Shown: positions 31,924 through 42,433, numbered from the stretch's first letter. The stretch: DNA of 64,000 bases from Macrocystis pyrifera (GCA_031763025.1 JASSKH010000038.1:3513001-3577000); one strand, 5' to 3'. Notes: generated by a model not told the origin, from the sequence alone. Numbers and translations: made by a program.

Positions 31924-32173
31924 TCAGTTAGTTCAATTCAATTCAAACATTGGACCGACACGATTTTGATAATCTAGAACCTAAGCTAGCCTGCGATCAT
32001 GAGAAAAAAGAGGGCGTTCATTGCAATGTCGAGGCCGTTCGTTGCACGAAATTGAGCAAAATATTACTACCATTCACACCTCAGGCTACACAGGATAATC
32101 AATTCCCACTTCACGGCATAAAAATTATTTTTCAGGGGCGGACTTATTTCCCGATCTGTTACGATGTGCATAG

Positions 32174-32310
32174 CTATTACGGGGGACCACAGCAGTAAAC
32201 AGGACCAAATATTGTCGGTAAAAATAGGGAAATTTAGGCTTTTTTTTTTTCAAAAATGTGGTATGCCATACCAGGTATGGTCCTATCAACCATGGCCCCC
32301 CGTAATATTA
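32174..32310. mobile_element. MITE A copy carrying a TACCAGGTA insertion
   Basis: It runs from TATTACGGGGGACCACAG to CATGGCCCCCCGTAATA. In the right arm, where other copies read CCATAGGTCC, this one has CCATACCAGGTATGGTCC (32269-32277), that is an extra CCAGGTA with one further base change. A poly-T expansion lies at 32241-32250. Confidence 0.88.
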
Positions 32311-32516
32311 CACGCTCGTGTTGACTAACGGGTGGGACCCGTGAAAAAAAATGCATGCTATATCTAAAGCAGTAGCACAGGCTTCCTTCCTTCCTGGGTT
32401 GGTTGGACCTGTGCTGCCTGCCGCGCCCCCCGCGAGAAATATTTACCAGGTACTGGTATAAAACTAGAAAACCCAACACCTGAGAGATCGAGGACGATTT
32501 GGTCGGCCCTACCGTT

Positions 32517-32740
32517 CCGGGGGACCATAGTAAACAGAACCCATGGTATTAACTTAACCCCGTTAGTACTGCAGTCCCGTTCTCGGGACAAACCACTCTA
32601 ATTTCAAGTGATTTGTCCCTAAAACGGGACTGCGGTACTAACAGGGTTAAGACAAAAACCTACCTGGTATATATTTACCTATTTTTACCCACAATATTTG
32701 GTCCTGTTTGCTATGCACCCCCCCCCCGTCATGCGCGTAT
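32517..32740. mobile_element. MITE A with nested MITE B and a footprint
   Basis: MITE A (32517 to about 32740) is interrupted by a complete MITE B (32554-32650, TTAACCCCGTTAGTACTGCAG to GTACTAACAGGGTTAA). Beyond it the MITE A interior carries an inserted CCTGGTA (TACCTGGTA, 32661-32669). Removing both gives the standard MITE A order. Confidence 0.88.
32661..32669. repeat. TACCWGGTA footprint-like motif in MITE A
   Basis: This copy reads AAAACCTACCTGGTATATAT where at least ten other copies read AAAACCTATATATTT. Deleting CCTGGTA restores the common sequence exactly. This is the cleanest filled/empty comparison in the window. Confidence 0.85.
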
Positions 32741-32847
32741 ACTATAATAAGGTTTTTTTTTCGTTTTTTCTTGTAAGGCCGGCCTCATGCAGGAAATACA
32801 GCACAGTCCGAACACCACTCCCGTTTTCGGGACCACGTGCTTAGGGA

Positions 32848-32945
32848 TTTAACCCTTTTCGTACCGCAGTCCCGTTTTGGGGACAAATCACTTGGAAATA
32901 GACTGGTTTGTCCACAAATCGGGACTGCGGCACTAAAGGGGTTAA
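32848..32945. mobile_element. MITE B copy (TTAA-flanked)
   Basis: TTAACCCTTTTCGTACCGCAG at the left and its inverse CTGCGGCACTAAAGGGGTTAA at the right surround GTCCCGTTTTGGGGACAAATC and GATTTGTCC-type inner arms. TTAA at both ends with CCC...GGG termini is the piggyBac-type pattern. No transposase is present. Confidence 0.85.
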
Positions 32946-33150
32946 TTAAGTGGTTTTGTCTCCAAAACTGCAGTTTTCCCCCTAAAAAGGCAACAGAGGA
33001 GAGAAAAACGAAAATCTGGAGCTGCAGAAATGTGACTGACCCCAGATCTGACTGGATCACGAAAGGGAGGGAGCTTTTGGCTGGAGAAGTACGGTCAAGA
33101 CATTAGATGGGATCGAGGAAAGGAGAAGGAAGAAGAAAAAAAAGCACTAG

Positions 33151-33259
33151 TTACGGGGGGCCTTAGTAAATAGGACCTACGGTACACATGAAAACCTATA
33201 TATTTCCCCATTTTTACTAACAATATTTGGTCCTATTTACTATGGTCCCCCGTAATATT
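33151..33259. mobile_element. MITE A copy
   Basis: The ends are GTTACGGGGGGCCTTAG and CTATGGTCCCCCGTAATA, with the standard interior. Confidence 0.93.
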
Positions 33260-33460
33260 ATTACACATCCTGCACAACACTTTATAACGCCTTATATCGG
33301 AAGTCAGGTTCGGTCAGGATCTGTCAGCTACCGTAGGATGATCTACGTGATCTTTTAGACGCGATAAGCATTAAAATACTTCACATGTACATCCCGCGAA
33401 AACAGATCAAACCACGCTAATTATCACCACGTAGCAACAGAGTCCCCCCCCTTCACCCCC

Positions 33461-33491
<31 letters not shown>

Positions 33492-33525
33492 AGACCGCTC
33501 TGTCCGGGAATATAATTAACATTAT

Positions 33526-33641
33526 TAAGGGGGTCCATAGGGTCCACAGTTAACGGGACCAAATTTCGTTAGTAAAAATAAGTAAATAAATAGGTTTTTA
33601 TGTGTACCATAGGTCCTATTAACTATGGATCCCCGTAATAG
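33526..33641. mobile_element. MITE A copy
   Basis: The left TIR contains a short internal duplication (GGTCCATAGGGTCCACAG). The right end CTATGGATCCCCGTAATA has one change. Confidence 0.9.
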
Positions 33642-33733
33642 ATATTCAAAATCAGAGCCCGAATGATCACTATAGTATATTCCCGGACGCAGGGAGTGGT
33701 TTGAGTTAGGTTAGGCACAGGCACCGTTTTTGA

Positions 33734-33838
33734 CCTAACCCGTTTCGTTAGAGGACCGCAGTCCCGACGGGGGACAAACCACACTAATTCCAAGTACTTT
33801 TCCCCCAGAGTGGGACTGCAGTCCTGAAAGGGTTAAGT
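33734..33838. mobile_element. MITE B copy
   Basis: CCTAACCCGTTTCGTTAG...CCGCAGTCCCG and the inverse GGGACTGCAGTCCTGAAAGGGTTAA are recognisable, with GGGACAAACCAC inside. The left TTAA is mutated to CTAA. Confidence 0.8.
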
Positions 33839-34046
33839 TTAATGAGAATATTTACCATACAACGTCGTTAATCAGGGCCTTTCGTTTCCTCGACAACCGT
33901 CCGCGGTAGCAAGGGTGATCCACGTCGAACACACACTACAGCAACTACATTCCTATATTTTTAGGAACGCCCTCTTTTCTCGAGACCATACATTTTCCGA
34001 AAAAAAAACACCCTCCTGTTGTTTGTTTTCGTTCGGTATTGGCAAA

Positions 34047-34130
34047 CCTTAACCCTTCAAGAACTGCAGAGGCCCGTCTTGAGAGCAAACCGCTCAAAAT
34101 TCCGCTAAGTTTGTCCCCAAATGTTCCCTA
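34047..34130. mobile_element. MITE B, left part only
   Basis: CTTAACCCTTCAAGAACTGCAG and the inner GCAAACCGCTC / TTTGTCCCCAAA arms are present, but the right terminus is missing. Confidence 0.65.
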
Positions 34131-34510
34131 AACCTCCTTCCGTTCTGTCTGTGAAAAAGCCGAGCGCTGGAAAACGACGGCTTCTACGGTATATATATAT
34201 ATGTATCTACGTACGTACAGCAGTAGACTTGCAAGGCAGACTAAAATTAAAAAAAAAAAAAAAAACAGAAACGAAAAAAAAGGGGTCGTATGAACATGAT
34301 AAAACATATCTATATACCCATGATACGATATGTGAGTGCCGAATTTTGAAAGAAAACAAAAAGCAAGAAATACGTTATATTCGTACGAGCATCAACAACA
34401 AAGGACGAGTTTCCTAAACGAAACACGAGCATGTACAATACGACGAAACAAAGCAATACACAAAGATAAAGAGTCCATTCCTTTCCATCACCTCCGCCTC
34501 CGCCTCCGCC

Positions 34511-34511
<1 letters not shown>

Positions 34512-34543
<32 letters not shown>
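34512..34543. repeat. 32-nt poly-C
   Basis: An uninterrupted C run follows CCTCCGCCTCCGCCT. The surrounding 100 bp are also C-rich. Confidence 0.95.
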
Positions 34544-34545
<2 letters not shown>

Positions 34546-34682
34546 TTGCCTCCCGTCCCCCCCCTCCCGCCCTAGCTCTATGCCCCCCGACCCGTGATCA
34601 GAGCCTCCCCCCCCGCCCCCCTTCCACTCCACCATCAAATACCACCACCACCACCTTCAATTATGTCAGGATATTGTGTTAA

Positions 34683-34793
34683 TATTACGGGGGTCCATAG
34701 TTAACAGGACCTATGGCATACATAAAAACCTATACATTTACCTATTTTTACTAACAAAATTTGGTCCCGTTAACTACGGACCCCCGCAATAGT
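34683..34793. mobile_element. MITE A copy
   Basis: It has ends TATTACGGGGGTCCATAG and CTACGGACCCCCGCAATA and the standard interior. Confidence 0.93.
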
Positions 34794-35143
34794 GCAAAAA
34801 CAACTCAACACGGATATTCATGAAAAAAAAAAAATCTTCGCCGTGAGATCGACGATTTTGTCGGGAGCTCATCTTATATATGATTGACGGGTATTTGGGT
34901 TTCCTACTGCTGTTTTGTATGGCGGTTAACTTGGGGACACGAAACACTCAGTACACGCAGCTTATACGCCTGTGCCGTGATGTATATGATTCACTCTGTT
35001 TTTCTAGTCTACCCGAACCTCTTACCCGGCGCTAGCCGGCCAGTACGTACTCTTACCTGCTGCAGCCTTGTCACTACTGCTGCAAGCTTCTACGAGCTGC
35101 ACCAGTGCCATCAATCACCACCACCAGCATCACACCACCTCAC

Positions 35144-35338
35144 CTTGGCCATCTTCCTCCGAGTCGTCCGAACCAAGCTCAATCTCCTGGTTGGGGTCGT
35201 CCTCATCATCGTCCTCCTCCTCGTCATCGTCATCATCATCATCGTCGTCCTCGTCCCCTGCCCCCCCAGCACCCGCCGCCTCCCCCTCCGGCCCTCGGAT
35301 AAATCGCGTGTCCGCATCTTCGTCCTCGTCGTCTTCAT
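35144..35338 (-). CDS. Candidate acidic exon B (partial gene)
   Basis: This 195-nt exon has a TTATGTTTTAG acceptor and CAAG/GTGAGG donor on the minus strand. It is open throughout: EDDEDEDADTRFIRGPEGE, then Gly/Ala, a run of Asp and Glu, and DDPNQEIELGSDDSEEDGQ. It enters and leaves in phase 1. The mix of acidic runs with ordinary sequence (DTRFIRGPEGEAA, PNQEIELGSDDSEEDGQ) looks like the acidic region of a chromatin, transcription or nucleolar protein. The family is not recognised. Its entry phase fits the exit phase of candidate exon F. Confidence 0.55.
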
Positions 35339-35491
35339 CTAAAACATAACGCCACAAAATAGGCATATTTCGGGTGGGGGAGGGGGTGGGCAGGGGTTTT
35401 TTTGGCTTCGAAAAACGCGCGATTTACGGATGTATCGCGTCCGCGCGTCACAAGTATGTAGGCATTTTTTTTTTTTTTTGGGGGGGGGGGG

Positions 35492-35700
35492 TGTATTCAT
35501 TGTCATGCATGGTCGTAGGTAGTCATATGACCTTAGACCCTCGCGCATCCCTACAATGCCGGGATGGAGGACGTCGGGCTTTTCACCGATCAGGCAGACA
35601 TTTTCTTGCACCACCAAGCGCGAGGCGCCGTGAGGTGTTTGTTGGGCGAGTCGCATGAAGGGTACCTACCTGCTAAACGGCGAGCTGCACCTCACTTTAA
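35492..35700 (-). repeat. S3 retroelement copy
   Basis: It runs from poly-G (35480-35491 on plus, the tail) through CATGCATGGTCGTAG, ATGCCGGGATGG and GGCGAGTCGCATGAAGG. It is 5'-truncated in the AAGAACAGG region. Confidence 0.85.
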
Positions 35701-37214
35701 GAACAGGGGTCATATAGGAAATCCGATCTTTATCATACGTTTCCCCAGACCTCCACCTCTGATACATCACCTACTACCGCTGTGGAAGCATAGCAGTTTA
35801 GCCACGTTCGATATGATGCCGATTAAGCAAAACAAAACTTATCGTATTCGATACGACGTATTTTAGATTCCGAACCCCTGTCCCCCCCCCCCTATCCCGA
35901 GATTTTCCCCTTACCACGGTGCGTGTCACTGCCGTCGTCGCTACTTTCTCTGCCGTCGTCGCTACTTTCTCCGCACCTCAACCGTCGTAGTCGTCACCCC
36001 CCCCCCCCCGCCCCCCCCCCCCCCCCCCCCTCCTAAAACTGCCTTTTATGTGACTCGCCGACGTTGCACACCCGTACATGTATTATTTTTACTATACTCC
36101 GACCCTTGCCCCTCCCCCCCCCCCCCTCCTTATCCTCCCGGAAACTGCCTATTTCGTGACACACGGACGTCGTACACACCTGGTCTATATATACTGCCAT
36201 GTACCTATTTGACTTTCATTCCCGGAATATCCTCATAATCCACCTTCGGTCGCGGGTCTTTTCTCACGCTCTCGGCTGCGGAGCACGCAGGGGTCTCGCG
36301 TGCACACCGCCCTGCGCAAGTGCACCCCCCGGCCGGGCTCCATGGCGCGTGCTCTCAAGCGTTCCAAGGCGATTTTTTTTGGCAACAAACAACCACGGGG
36401 GAGCTGCGCCGACCTGCTAGAGCCAAGCAGGCCCACGGAACCAACCCCCCTCGAGAAAACCCTCCGGGTCACTGCTGCGCGTGCAACCTCTGCGCCAGGC
36501 ACGTAGCACAACTATTAATAGCACCGAGCACGCAGCCTAGTCATGGCCATGTCATATCGTACACGGCATCATGGCACGTGAGTAGCCTGGCCGGGCGCGC
36601 GGGGGGTTCTCGTGGGCACCACGTCGCAAGTTTGGCGCCAGGCGGCGGGCCCCGTGGCGCACGCGCTGGGCGTTCAAACTTCATAGTCGAGAAATCTGGA
36701 AATATTAAGGCGGGGAGACGTGCCGCCCACCCACAGGCCAAGCAGGACAGCGGAAACCCCACATTGTTTTTTTTTTTTTTTTTTTTGCTCTGGTTGCTGG
36801 TGAAGGCTGCTGCTGTATCATATCTCTCCACAGCTGTAACTCTGCACGAACTGTGGCAACGACGAAGCAACAGCACTCGTACATCAAGCTCTTCCTTTCG
36901 TGACAGCCGCGGACGGTGCGTGCCTGTGTGTGTGCCGTGTCAACCAACACACCGGCGTATTCTCGGGTCCAATTAACTGCATGCTGGGGGTCAGGACGAC
37001 GATACCAACGCATCGTCCTCCTCGGGATTTCAAAGGTAACCCACCGCCCCGCCACGGTACACACAGCACTATCAGCAGCGGTACAACAGCAGCACAGCGG
37101 TAGCACCAGCGCTTCACACATTGGCCCTTCGTGAAAGCCGCGGACCTTAATATTGTGTTCGTACGTGTGTGCAGTGATCATCAGGAGATGCCTCATGTTC
37201 ACGAATACTTTCAC
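35701..37214. other. No gene confidently recognised
   Basis: This is GC-rich sequence (36250-37120) with open frames on both strands, including minus 36705-37214 and plus 36320-36976. None has a domain I recognise. Poly-C tracts lie near 35880-35893 and 35998-36030, and a 19-nt poly-T at 36768-36786. Confidence 0.4.
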
Positions 37215-37287
37215 CTAGAATTTTAACAATCAAGCGCACGCCGTCGAACCTCATTCTCTCACGCAGCAGTACCACCAGGTTAGGTAC
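37215..37287 (-). CDS. Candidate exon F (partial gene)
   Basis: On the minus strand GTGTACCAG precedes and GTGAAAG follows 73 nt encoding VPNLVVLLRERMRFDGVRL and IVKIL. The composition (Leu/Val/Arg) is that of an ordinary helical protein segment. It exits in phase 1, which joins in frame to candidate exon B (first two bases AT). The acceptor overlaps a TACCTGGTA motif (37285-37293), so the splice site could have been affected by it. The family is not recognised. Confidence 0.35.
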
Positions 37288-37499
37288 CTGGTACACTGTT
37301 GTACAACACCAGCACACGGGAGTAAACATCAACGCCTCCTTATATCTTGATGGTCTCCCTTTTCAATATGCGGCACCCCCGGGATTTGAAGCAAGCCATT
37401 TCCAAAGGGGGCACCTTGTATATAGCAATCATTACATGTGGTGTTTTTTAGAGGTACGACCCCCTGCCCTGCCCCTCTCCCCCCCCCCCTACCAGAGGT

Positions 37500-37726
37500 T
37501 AAATCAACTCGTTGAAGCTGTCATCCATACGCAAGTCCGCCTAACACCCGGTTCTTAGTGGGATGCAGCTCGTCCTTCATGCGACTCGCCGGACACCTCA
37601 CGGCACTTCGTGCTTGGTGCAAGCAATGCCTGCCTGGTCGGTGAAAACCCGACGCGCCCCGTCCCGGTATTGTAGAGATGCGAGGGTATCCTGCGACTGC
37701 GGCCCTGCAAAATACCGAGTACACCT
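37500..37726 (+). repeat. S3 retroelement copy
   Basis: Plus-strand copy from AAATCAACTCGTTGAAGCTG to ACCGAGTACACC and a C-rich tail. A poly-C (about 37478-37488) precedes its truncated 5' end. Confidence 0.88.
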
Positions 37727-37842
37727 CCCCCCGACCCCCCCCTCCCCGTGTGACAACTGCCTCTTTTGCAGGCCGTCGTCAATCTTTTCACCGCCCTCGC
37801 CGTGGCCGTAACGTTTTTTTTTCTTCTCAAGGGGAACATACA

Positions 37843-37954
37843 GTATTACGGGGGACCACAGTAAATAGGACCAAAACATTGCTAGTAAAAATAGGTAAAT
37901 ATAAAGGTTTTTATGTACACCATAGGTCCTGTTAACTATGGACCCCCGTAATAG
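37843..37954. mobile_element. MITE A copy
   Basis: The ends are TATTACGGGGGACCACAG and CTATGGACCCCCGTAATA. It is directly followed by MITE G (TAGTAATCAGAAC). Confidence 0.95.
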
Positions 37955-37955
37955 T

Positions 37956-38722
37956 AATCAGAACTAAACGTGGCGTGTGAGCAGAGGGTGATACCTGTAT
38001 TTTCTGTCCATCGTGGGTCTGATTACTACATATGCCCACCCGGAACACGTACGAGCAGTAGAATCAACTATTGTAGACCAGGTATGGGAATTTTTGGAGC
38101 CATCGTTTCATTTCTGGAGTTTTCAGCATCTCCGCGCCGAAAAATCAGAACCGTCACATGACCTTACGGGACAGAAAGGAAAAACATCATTTTTTTCGGT
38201 CTCAGTTCCTAGAGAGAGGGGGGCAAAAATCAGCAAAATCCTCTCAGCCAGCACCAAAAACATGGCGTCAACAGAGGGACACACCTGTTTGTTGCGTACA
38301 CCGTGTGTGCCGATTTACAATCAACTACCAGGTGTGTAGTGTTATGGGGGACCACAGTAAATAGGACCTACGGTACACACAAAAACCTACATATTTCCCC
38401 AATTTTAGTAACAATGCTTGGTCCTGCTTACTATGGCCCCCCGTAACGTGTAGGAGACCAACTATATTATAAACATGTATGGGATTTTTTCTAGCCTTTA
38501 TTTCATTTCTGGAGTTTTCAGCCATCCCCGACGCCCAGAAATCAGAACCGTCCATTAATATGGGACAGGGAAATCATCCAAGTTTTTGGTCTCAGTTTCT
38601 AGCGAGGGGGCAAGAGTCAGAAAAATCCTCTCAGGGAGAACCAACCACATAGGTAGGGTGTGTGAACAGAGGGGGGCATCTGTTCTTCTTTTTTAGGTTC
38701 CATCATGGGTTCTGATAACTAC
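37956..38722. repeat. MITE G-related repeat, two-copy unit of about 400 bp
   Basis: TAGTAATCAGAACYAAACGTG and the inverse GGTTCTGATTACTA mark MITE G ends. Between them a longer unit is present twice (38080-38300 and 38480-38700), sharing TTTCATTTCTGGAGTTTTCA, AAATCAGAACCGTC and TTGGTCTCAGTT. A MITE A (38341-38448) lies between the two units. Confidence 0.7.
38341..38448. mobile_element. MITE A copy
   Basis: It begins TTATGGGGGACCACAG and ends CTATGGCCCCCCGTAA, with some changes inside. Confidence 0.9.
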
Positions 38723-38867
38723 GATACCAGGTACCAGTACCACTGTCCCGGAATATAATCACCATTTGGCTTAACAATCAGTGTAAAACCGGGTGCTTAT
38801 ACTATGGGACAGGGTGGTGTCGGAATATGTACCACTCTGTCCGAAATATAGGAAACATTTCTGTGCT

Positions 38868-38976
38868 ATTACGGGGGGCCATAGTTAATAGGACCTATGG
38901 TATACACAAAAACCTATATATTCAATTATTTTTACTAACATTACTTGGTCCTATTTACTATGGACCCCCGTAATAA
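38868..38976. mobile_element. MITE A copy
   Basis: The ends are TATTACGGGGGGCCATAG and CTATGGACCCCCGTAATA. Confidence 0.93.
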
Positions 38977-39037
38977 TATTTAATACAAACCTCTCTTGTA
39001 TGTAGGGGCATACTATTAACAAATAGTGATGGGGGGA

Positions 39038-39252
39038 AGAGAGTAATCACAACCAAAATAAGGTGTCTTAACATGGAAGGAACATGGAGGGATACGCACG
39101 CGGTTTTCGGTTTCATGTGTCCACCGTGGATTCTGACTGGTGCAGTATGGCCCATACATATTACGAACAATAGTAATCATGACCAAATGTGACGTGTGTA
39201 AACGTAACGGGATCACACATGGTTTTTTAGTTCAACACGGGTTCTGATTACT
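39038..39252. repeat. MITE G, two adjacent copies
   Basis: AGTAATCACAACC..., GGATTCTGACTGG and AGTAATCATGACC..., GGTTCTGATTACTA give two short palindromic units of 85-105 bp. The second one ends directly on the TA where the next MITE A starts. Confidence 0.7.
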
Positions 39253-39361
39253 ATTACGGGGGGCCATAGTAAATAGGACCTACGGTACACACGAAAACCT
39301 ATATATTTTCCTATTTTTACTAACAATATTTGGTCCTATCAACTATGGCCCCCCGAAATAG
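39253..39361. mobile_element. MITE A copy
   Basis: It starts TATTACGGGGGGCCATAG immediately after MITE G and ends CTATGGCCCCCCGAAATA. Confidence 0.93.
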
Positions 39362-39972
39362 TATGTAATACTATACCTGGTATATTACTATGCCCCCCCC
39401 GCAATACTAATCAAGGAGGAAAACAGAAAAAAAAGGCGTTCTTCAGGTGGGATTCTCGGAAAGAGGCCAGAAAAATGCCGAGGGAGGTCATGTAAGCAAG
39501 TCTTCCTACGAATGGCTTGTCTGTCGCGAATGTCGAAACTCGCTGAGCAGGATATCTGTAACTGCCTTCGTCCAGTTGTGTGCCGCGCGTCCATGCGTTG
39601 GTGGATGGCGGGACAGTACACTGATGGAAACACGATGAAAACTGCCCACAAAAAAGCGGCAGCAGTAGGTACAATACGTACGTGATGCATAAATCAAGAA
39701 AACTGTTACACTATACGAAGAAAAGAAAAAAAAATCGAAGCTGTGAGATCGAAAATCACGAAAAACTCCTCTTTTTGCACAACCTGCACGACCTACAGTA
39801 CGTAAGGAATGTTTCCTGTCGGACGAAAAATCTGTGCTACGTACGTACACAGATCTTGCACAATATCTCACAGACGGCAGGTTAGGATCTAGATGACCTC
39901 CCGTAGACAGATAAGACAGATCATGATCTGTCCCGACTTGAGCAAATAAATGTCAACAAAAGGTCTTCTCAC

Positions 39973-40219
39973 CCTCGCCGTCATCATCTTGGCCCCCTTC
40001 GTCATCATCTTCGCCCCCCCCCCACCCTCCTCCTCCTCATCCTCCTCTTCCTCCTCCTCCTCCTCCCCCCCCCTCCCCCTCTAGCTGATCGTCGTCTTCT
40101 CCCTCCCTCCCCCCCCCATCCCCCTCGTCCTCCCCTTCCCCTGCCCCTTCCCCCTCCTCGTCATCATCCTCGTACACCGCTTCTTCCACTGGAACGGGGG
40201 GTTCCTCGTCTAGGTCCGC
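39973..40219 (-). CDS. Candidate acidic exon A (partial or broken)
   Basis: On the minus strand TTTCGCGCAG precedes sequence encoding ADLDEEPPVPVEEAVYEDDD, then EEGEGAGEGEDEGDGGG. A GTGAGAAG donor would close a 247-nt exon. The frame meets a TAG after the G-rich run; a one-base change in that run would open REGEDDDQLEGE instead. So the exon is either shorter, has a homopolymer indel, or is broken. The first 35 codons look coding. Confidence 0.4.
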
Positions 40220-40806
40220 CTGCGCGAAAGTCCCAACATTTAAAGAAAATGAGTATTACAAAATTGGAACATTGTGACAAACTCTCTAATAATACACATA
40301 CTTCGATAGTATATGCGTTTGAATATTTTGAAAAACCAAACGAAAATTTGAGCATTTACTCATGAAATTTTTTGAGCCTTTTGACAAGTAGAGGCGTCGG
40401 AAAACATTGCACCAGGTGTATTTGAACCACTCTTGAGCATTTAGAACAATCGGAAATATATACAATATCGTTGAATACAGAGGCATACCGACACGCTTTG
40501 TGGGGGTTCTCTCTTCTGTGTCTCATGCCTTATCTTGTAATGCATACCAGGTGTCTTGTACCAGGTTAGCAAGTGCCAGGTAAGCCAAAAGGCGATGAAT
40601 AACAAGCAGCTATTGAAACCGACCGAATTAGACAACGCAGGTTTGGCGTCTGCACGCTGCGTGCCGATTCGGTTGCGCGTTTTGCGCCTTCCTCGTGTCC
40701 CCAGGCAGTGCGTACCGTAGCACCGACCTACACCTCTTACCCCTCTCGCACGAAAAGTATGAAAAATCAGTACGCACGGAGCAGAGACACCTTAGAACGT
40801 CCTACG
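40220..40806. other. No gene recognised
   Basis: AT-rich, intron-like sequence with only short frames lies 5' of candidate exon A on the minus strand. Three near-matches to the TACCAGGTA motif occur at 40540-40580. Confidence 0.4.
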
Positions 40807-40918
40807 CTTACGGGGGAACGTAGCTATCAGGACCAAACATTCAGTAAAAATACTAAAAATATACAGGTTTTCTTGGATAAATAAAGGATGGGTCCTCAAT
40901 ACTACGGTTCCCCGCTTT
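40807..40918. mobile_element. MITE A, degenerate copy
   Basis: TTACGGGGGAACGTAG, GGACCAAACATT, ATATACAGGTTTT and ACGGTTCCCCG are recognisable, with many changes. Confidence 0.7.
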
Positions 40919-41079
40919 GCTGGCAAACACAGCAATCAGAACCAGACATGCTGCGCAAACATACGGGGGGTGGTTACGAACGAGCATGGCTATGGGTTTC
41001 CATCGGGGGTACATACCATGCCCCCCCCGTGACACATGCCGCTGCAGTACAACCATAGAAAAGTCGATCTACCGTAAGA

Positions 41080-41228
41080 TTCAACTCTTTCAGGGCAAAA
41101 CCGCAGTCAGTCAGTCAGTCAGTCAGTCAGTCAGTCAGTCAGTCAGTCCCGCTTTGGTGACAAACTACTTAGAACTAGAGTGGTTTGTATCCCCCACGTG
41201 ACTGACTGCAGTACTAAAAGGGTCAACC
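41080..41228. mobile_element. MITE B with an expanded (AGTC)n
   Basis: ACCGCAGTC is followed by 11 AGTC units (41104-41148) and then CCCGC, where other copies have a single GCAGTCCCG. The rest (GACAAACTACTTAG, GTGGTTTGT, CTGCAGTACTAAAAGGG) is standard. The microsatellite grew from the AGTC inside the MITE arm. Confidence 0.8.
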
Positions 41229-41499
41229 CCTTCGAAACCAACCTCCCTCCACAGCGATCAATACGATGATAAAAACAAAAAAAATGGAGTTTATTATCAG
41301 CCTTCAGTCTAGCTAGGGGCAGCGTGAGTCGAGCGGGCGGGCGCCCAGCAGCGCGCGAGCACGGTTGCAGCAGTAGCATGTAGCGCGCCCGGGCCGTACG
41401 ACGATGCCTTTCAGACTGCAACTCGGGACGACAACTTGCACCATCCCCCGAACGACTGTATCCGTCACCTTCTATCGTCACTTTTCCTCGCGATACCCG

Positions 41500-41840
41500 G
41501 CAACACCCAAGACGAACACACCAATACCCCCCCCCAGATCAACTTGCCGAGTCCAGGTTCTCTAACCCCAGCGGGGGGCGGTACCGTATCACAGATGTGA
41601 TAAGGCAACAGATCCCTCAGAACAGCTTTCCTAGCCCAGGTTCTCAAACCCCAGGGGGGGGGGGGGGGGGGCGTACTCATTTGTTGCTTGCCTTAGTCAT
41701 TTGACCATTGACCATGCATCCAGGGGGGGGGGGGGGGGTACCGTATCACACGTGTGATAAGGTAACACATCCCCTGGGACAATTTCCCGGGCCCAGCTTT
41801 TCCAAACCCCGGGGAGGGGGGGGGGGGGGGGTGGGGGGCA
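41500..41840. repeat. Tandem G-tract repeat, three units, with a LINE 3' end inserted
   Basis: Units of about 90 bp read GGTACCGTATCACACGTGTG, ATAAGGTAACACATCCC, AGCCCAGGTTCTCAAACCCC and a G tract. The first is partial (about 41530-41570), the others start near 41576 and 41738. Between units two and three lies a 48-bp LINE end (41675-41722, minus strand: GTCAAATGACTAAGGCAAGC..., GAGTACG), with G tracts on both sides. Confidence 0.8.
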
Positions 41841-42433
41841 CACGCAAATATAATGGATGGCCTTGGAAAGTATCTCGTTCGGGATATTCCCATACACCCA
41901 TCCCATCCATACACGCATGCATCGCTCGGCGCACTCGCACCTTCTCCAGTATCGAGATAAAAATCAGCTTCCAAATTCGTCCGAAGGGAGGTGTGCTATC
42001 TTTTACCACACGTGTGATACGATGCTTGAATGGAATGCAAAATACAAAATATATTCTGGAGCCCCGACAGGAGACAAAGGCGCTATTTGTGAGGATATCC
42101 CTCTCGGAGGTTTTATGCGCAAACTTTTCTGCATCTGCTGCTGTATCTTCCGCACGCGAGGCATACCGAGAAACCATTTCAACTGGAACATCTGGCTTGT
42201 CCTCTTATCACGAGAGACACGGCACGAGAATAACATAGAGAGGAGAGGAGAGAGTACATGGACCGCGTAAGTACCAGGCTCGATCAAACGCACCCATATA
42301 TATATACCTGAAAAAAAAACTCTTGGGAAAACCACAAAATCTATCCCCAAATATAAGCAACGTTTGTACATTAATACGTAATCAACACGGTCCTTGTGTT
42401 CTGGGACAGACCGGCAGAAGATGGATGGCTACC
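41841..42433. other. No gene recognised
   Basis: The region 42050-42270 has frames open on both strands, none recognisable. A MITE E relic (CCCCAAATATAAGCAACGTT / ACACGGTCCTTGTG) is near 42340-42410. Confidence 0.4.

Noticed and set aside
30385..31977. Repetitive Tyr/Arg-rich proteins
   Set aside because: These frames are translations of the TACCGA...TCGGTACG subterminal repeats of the hAT-like element.
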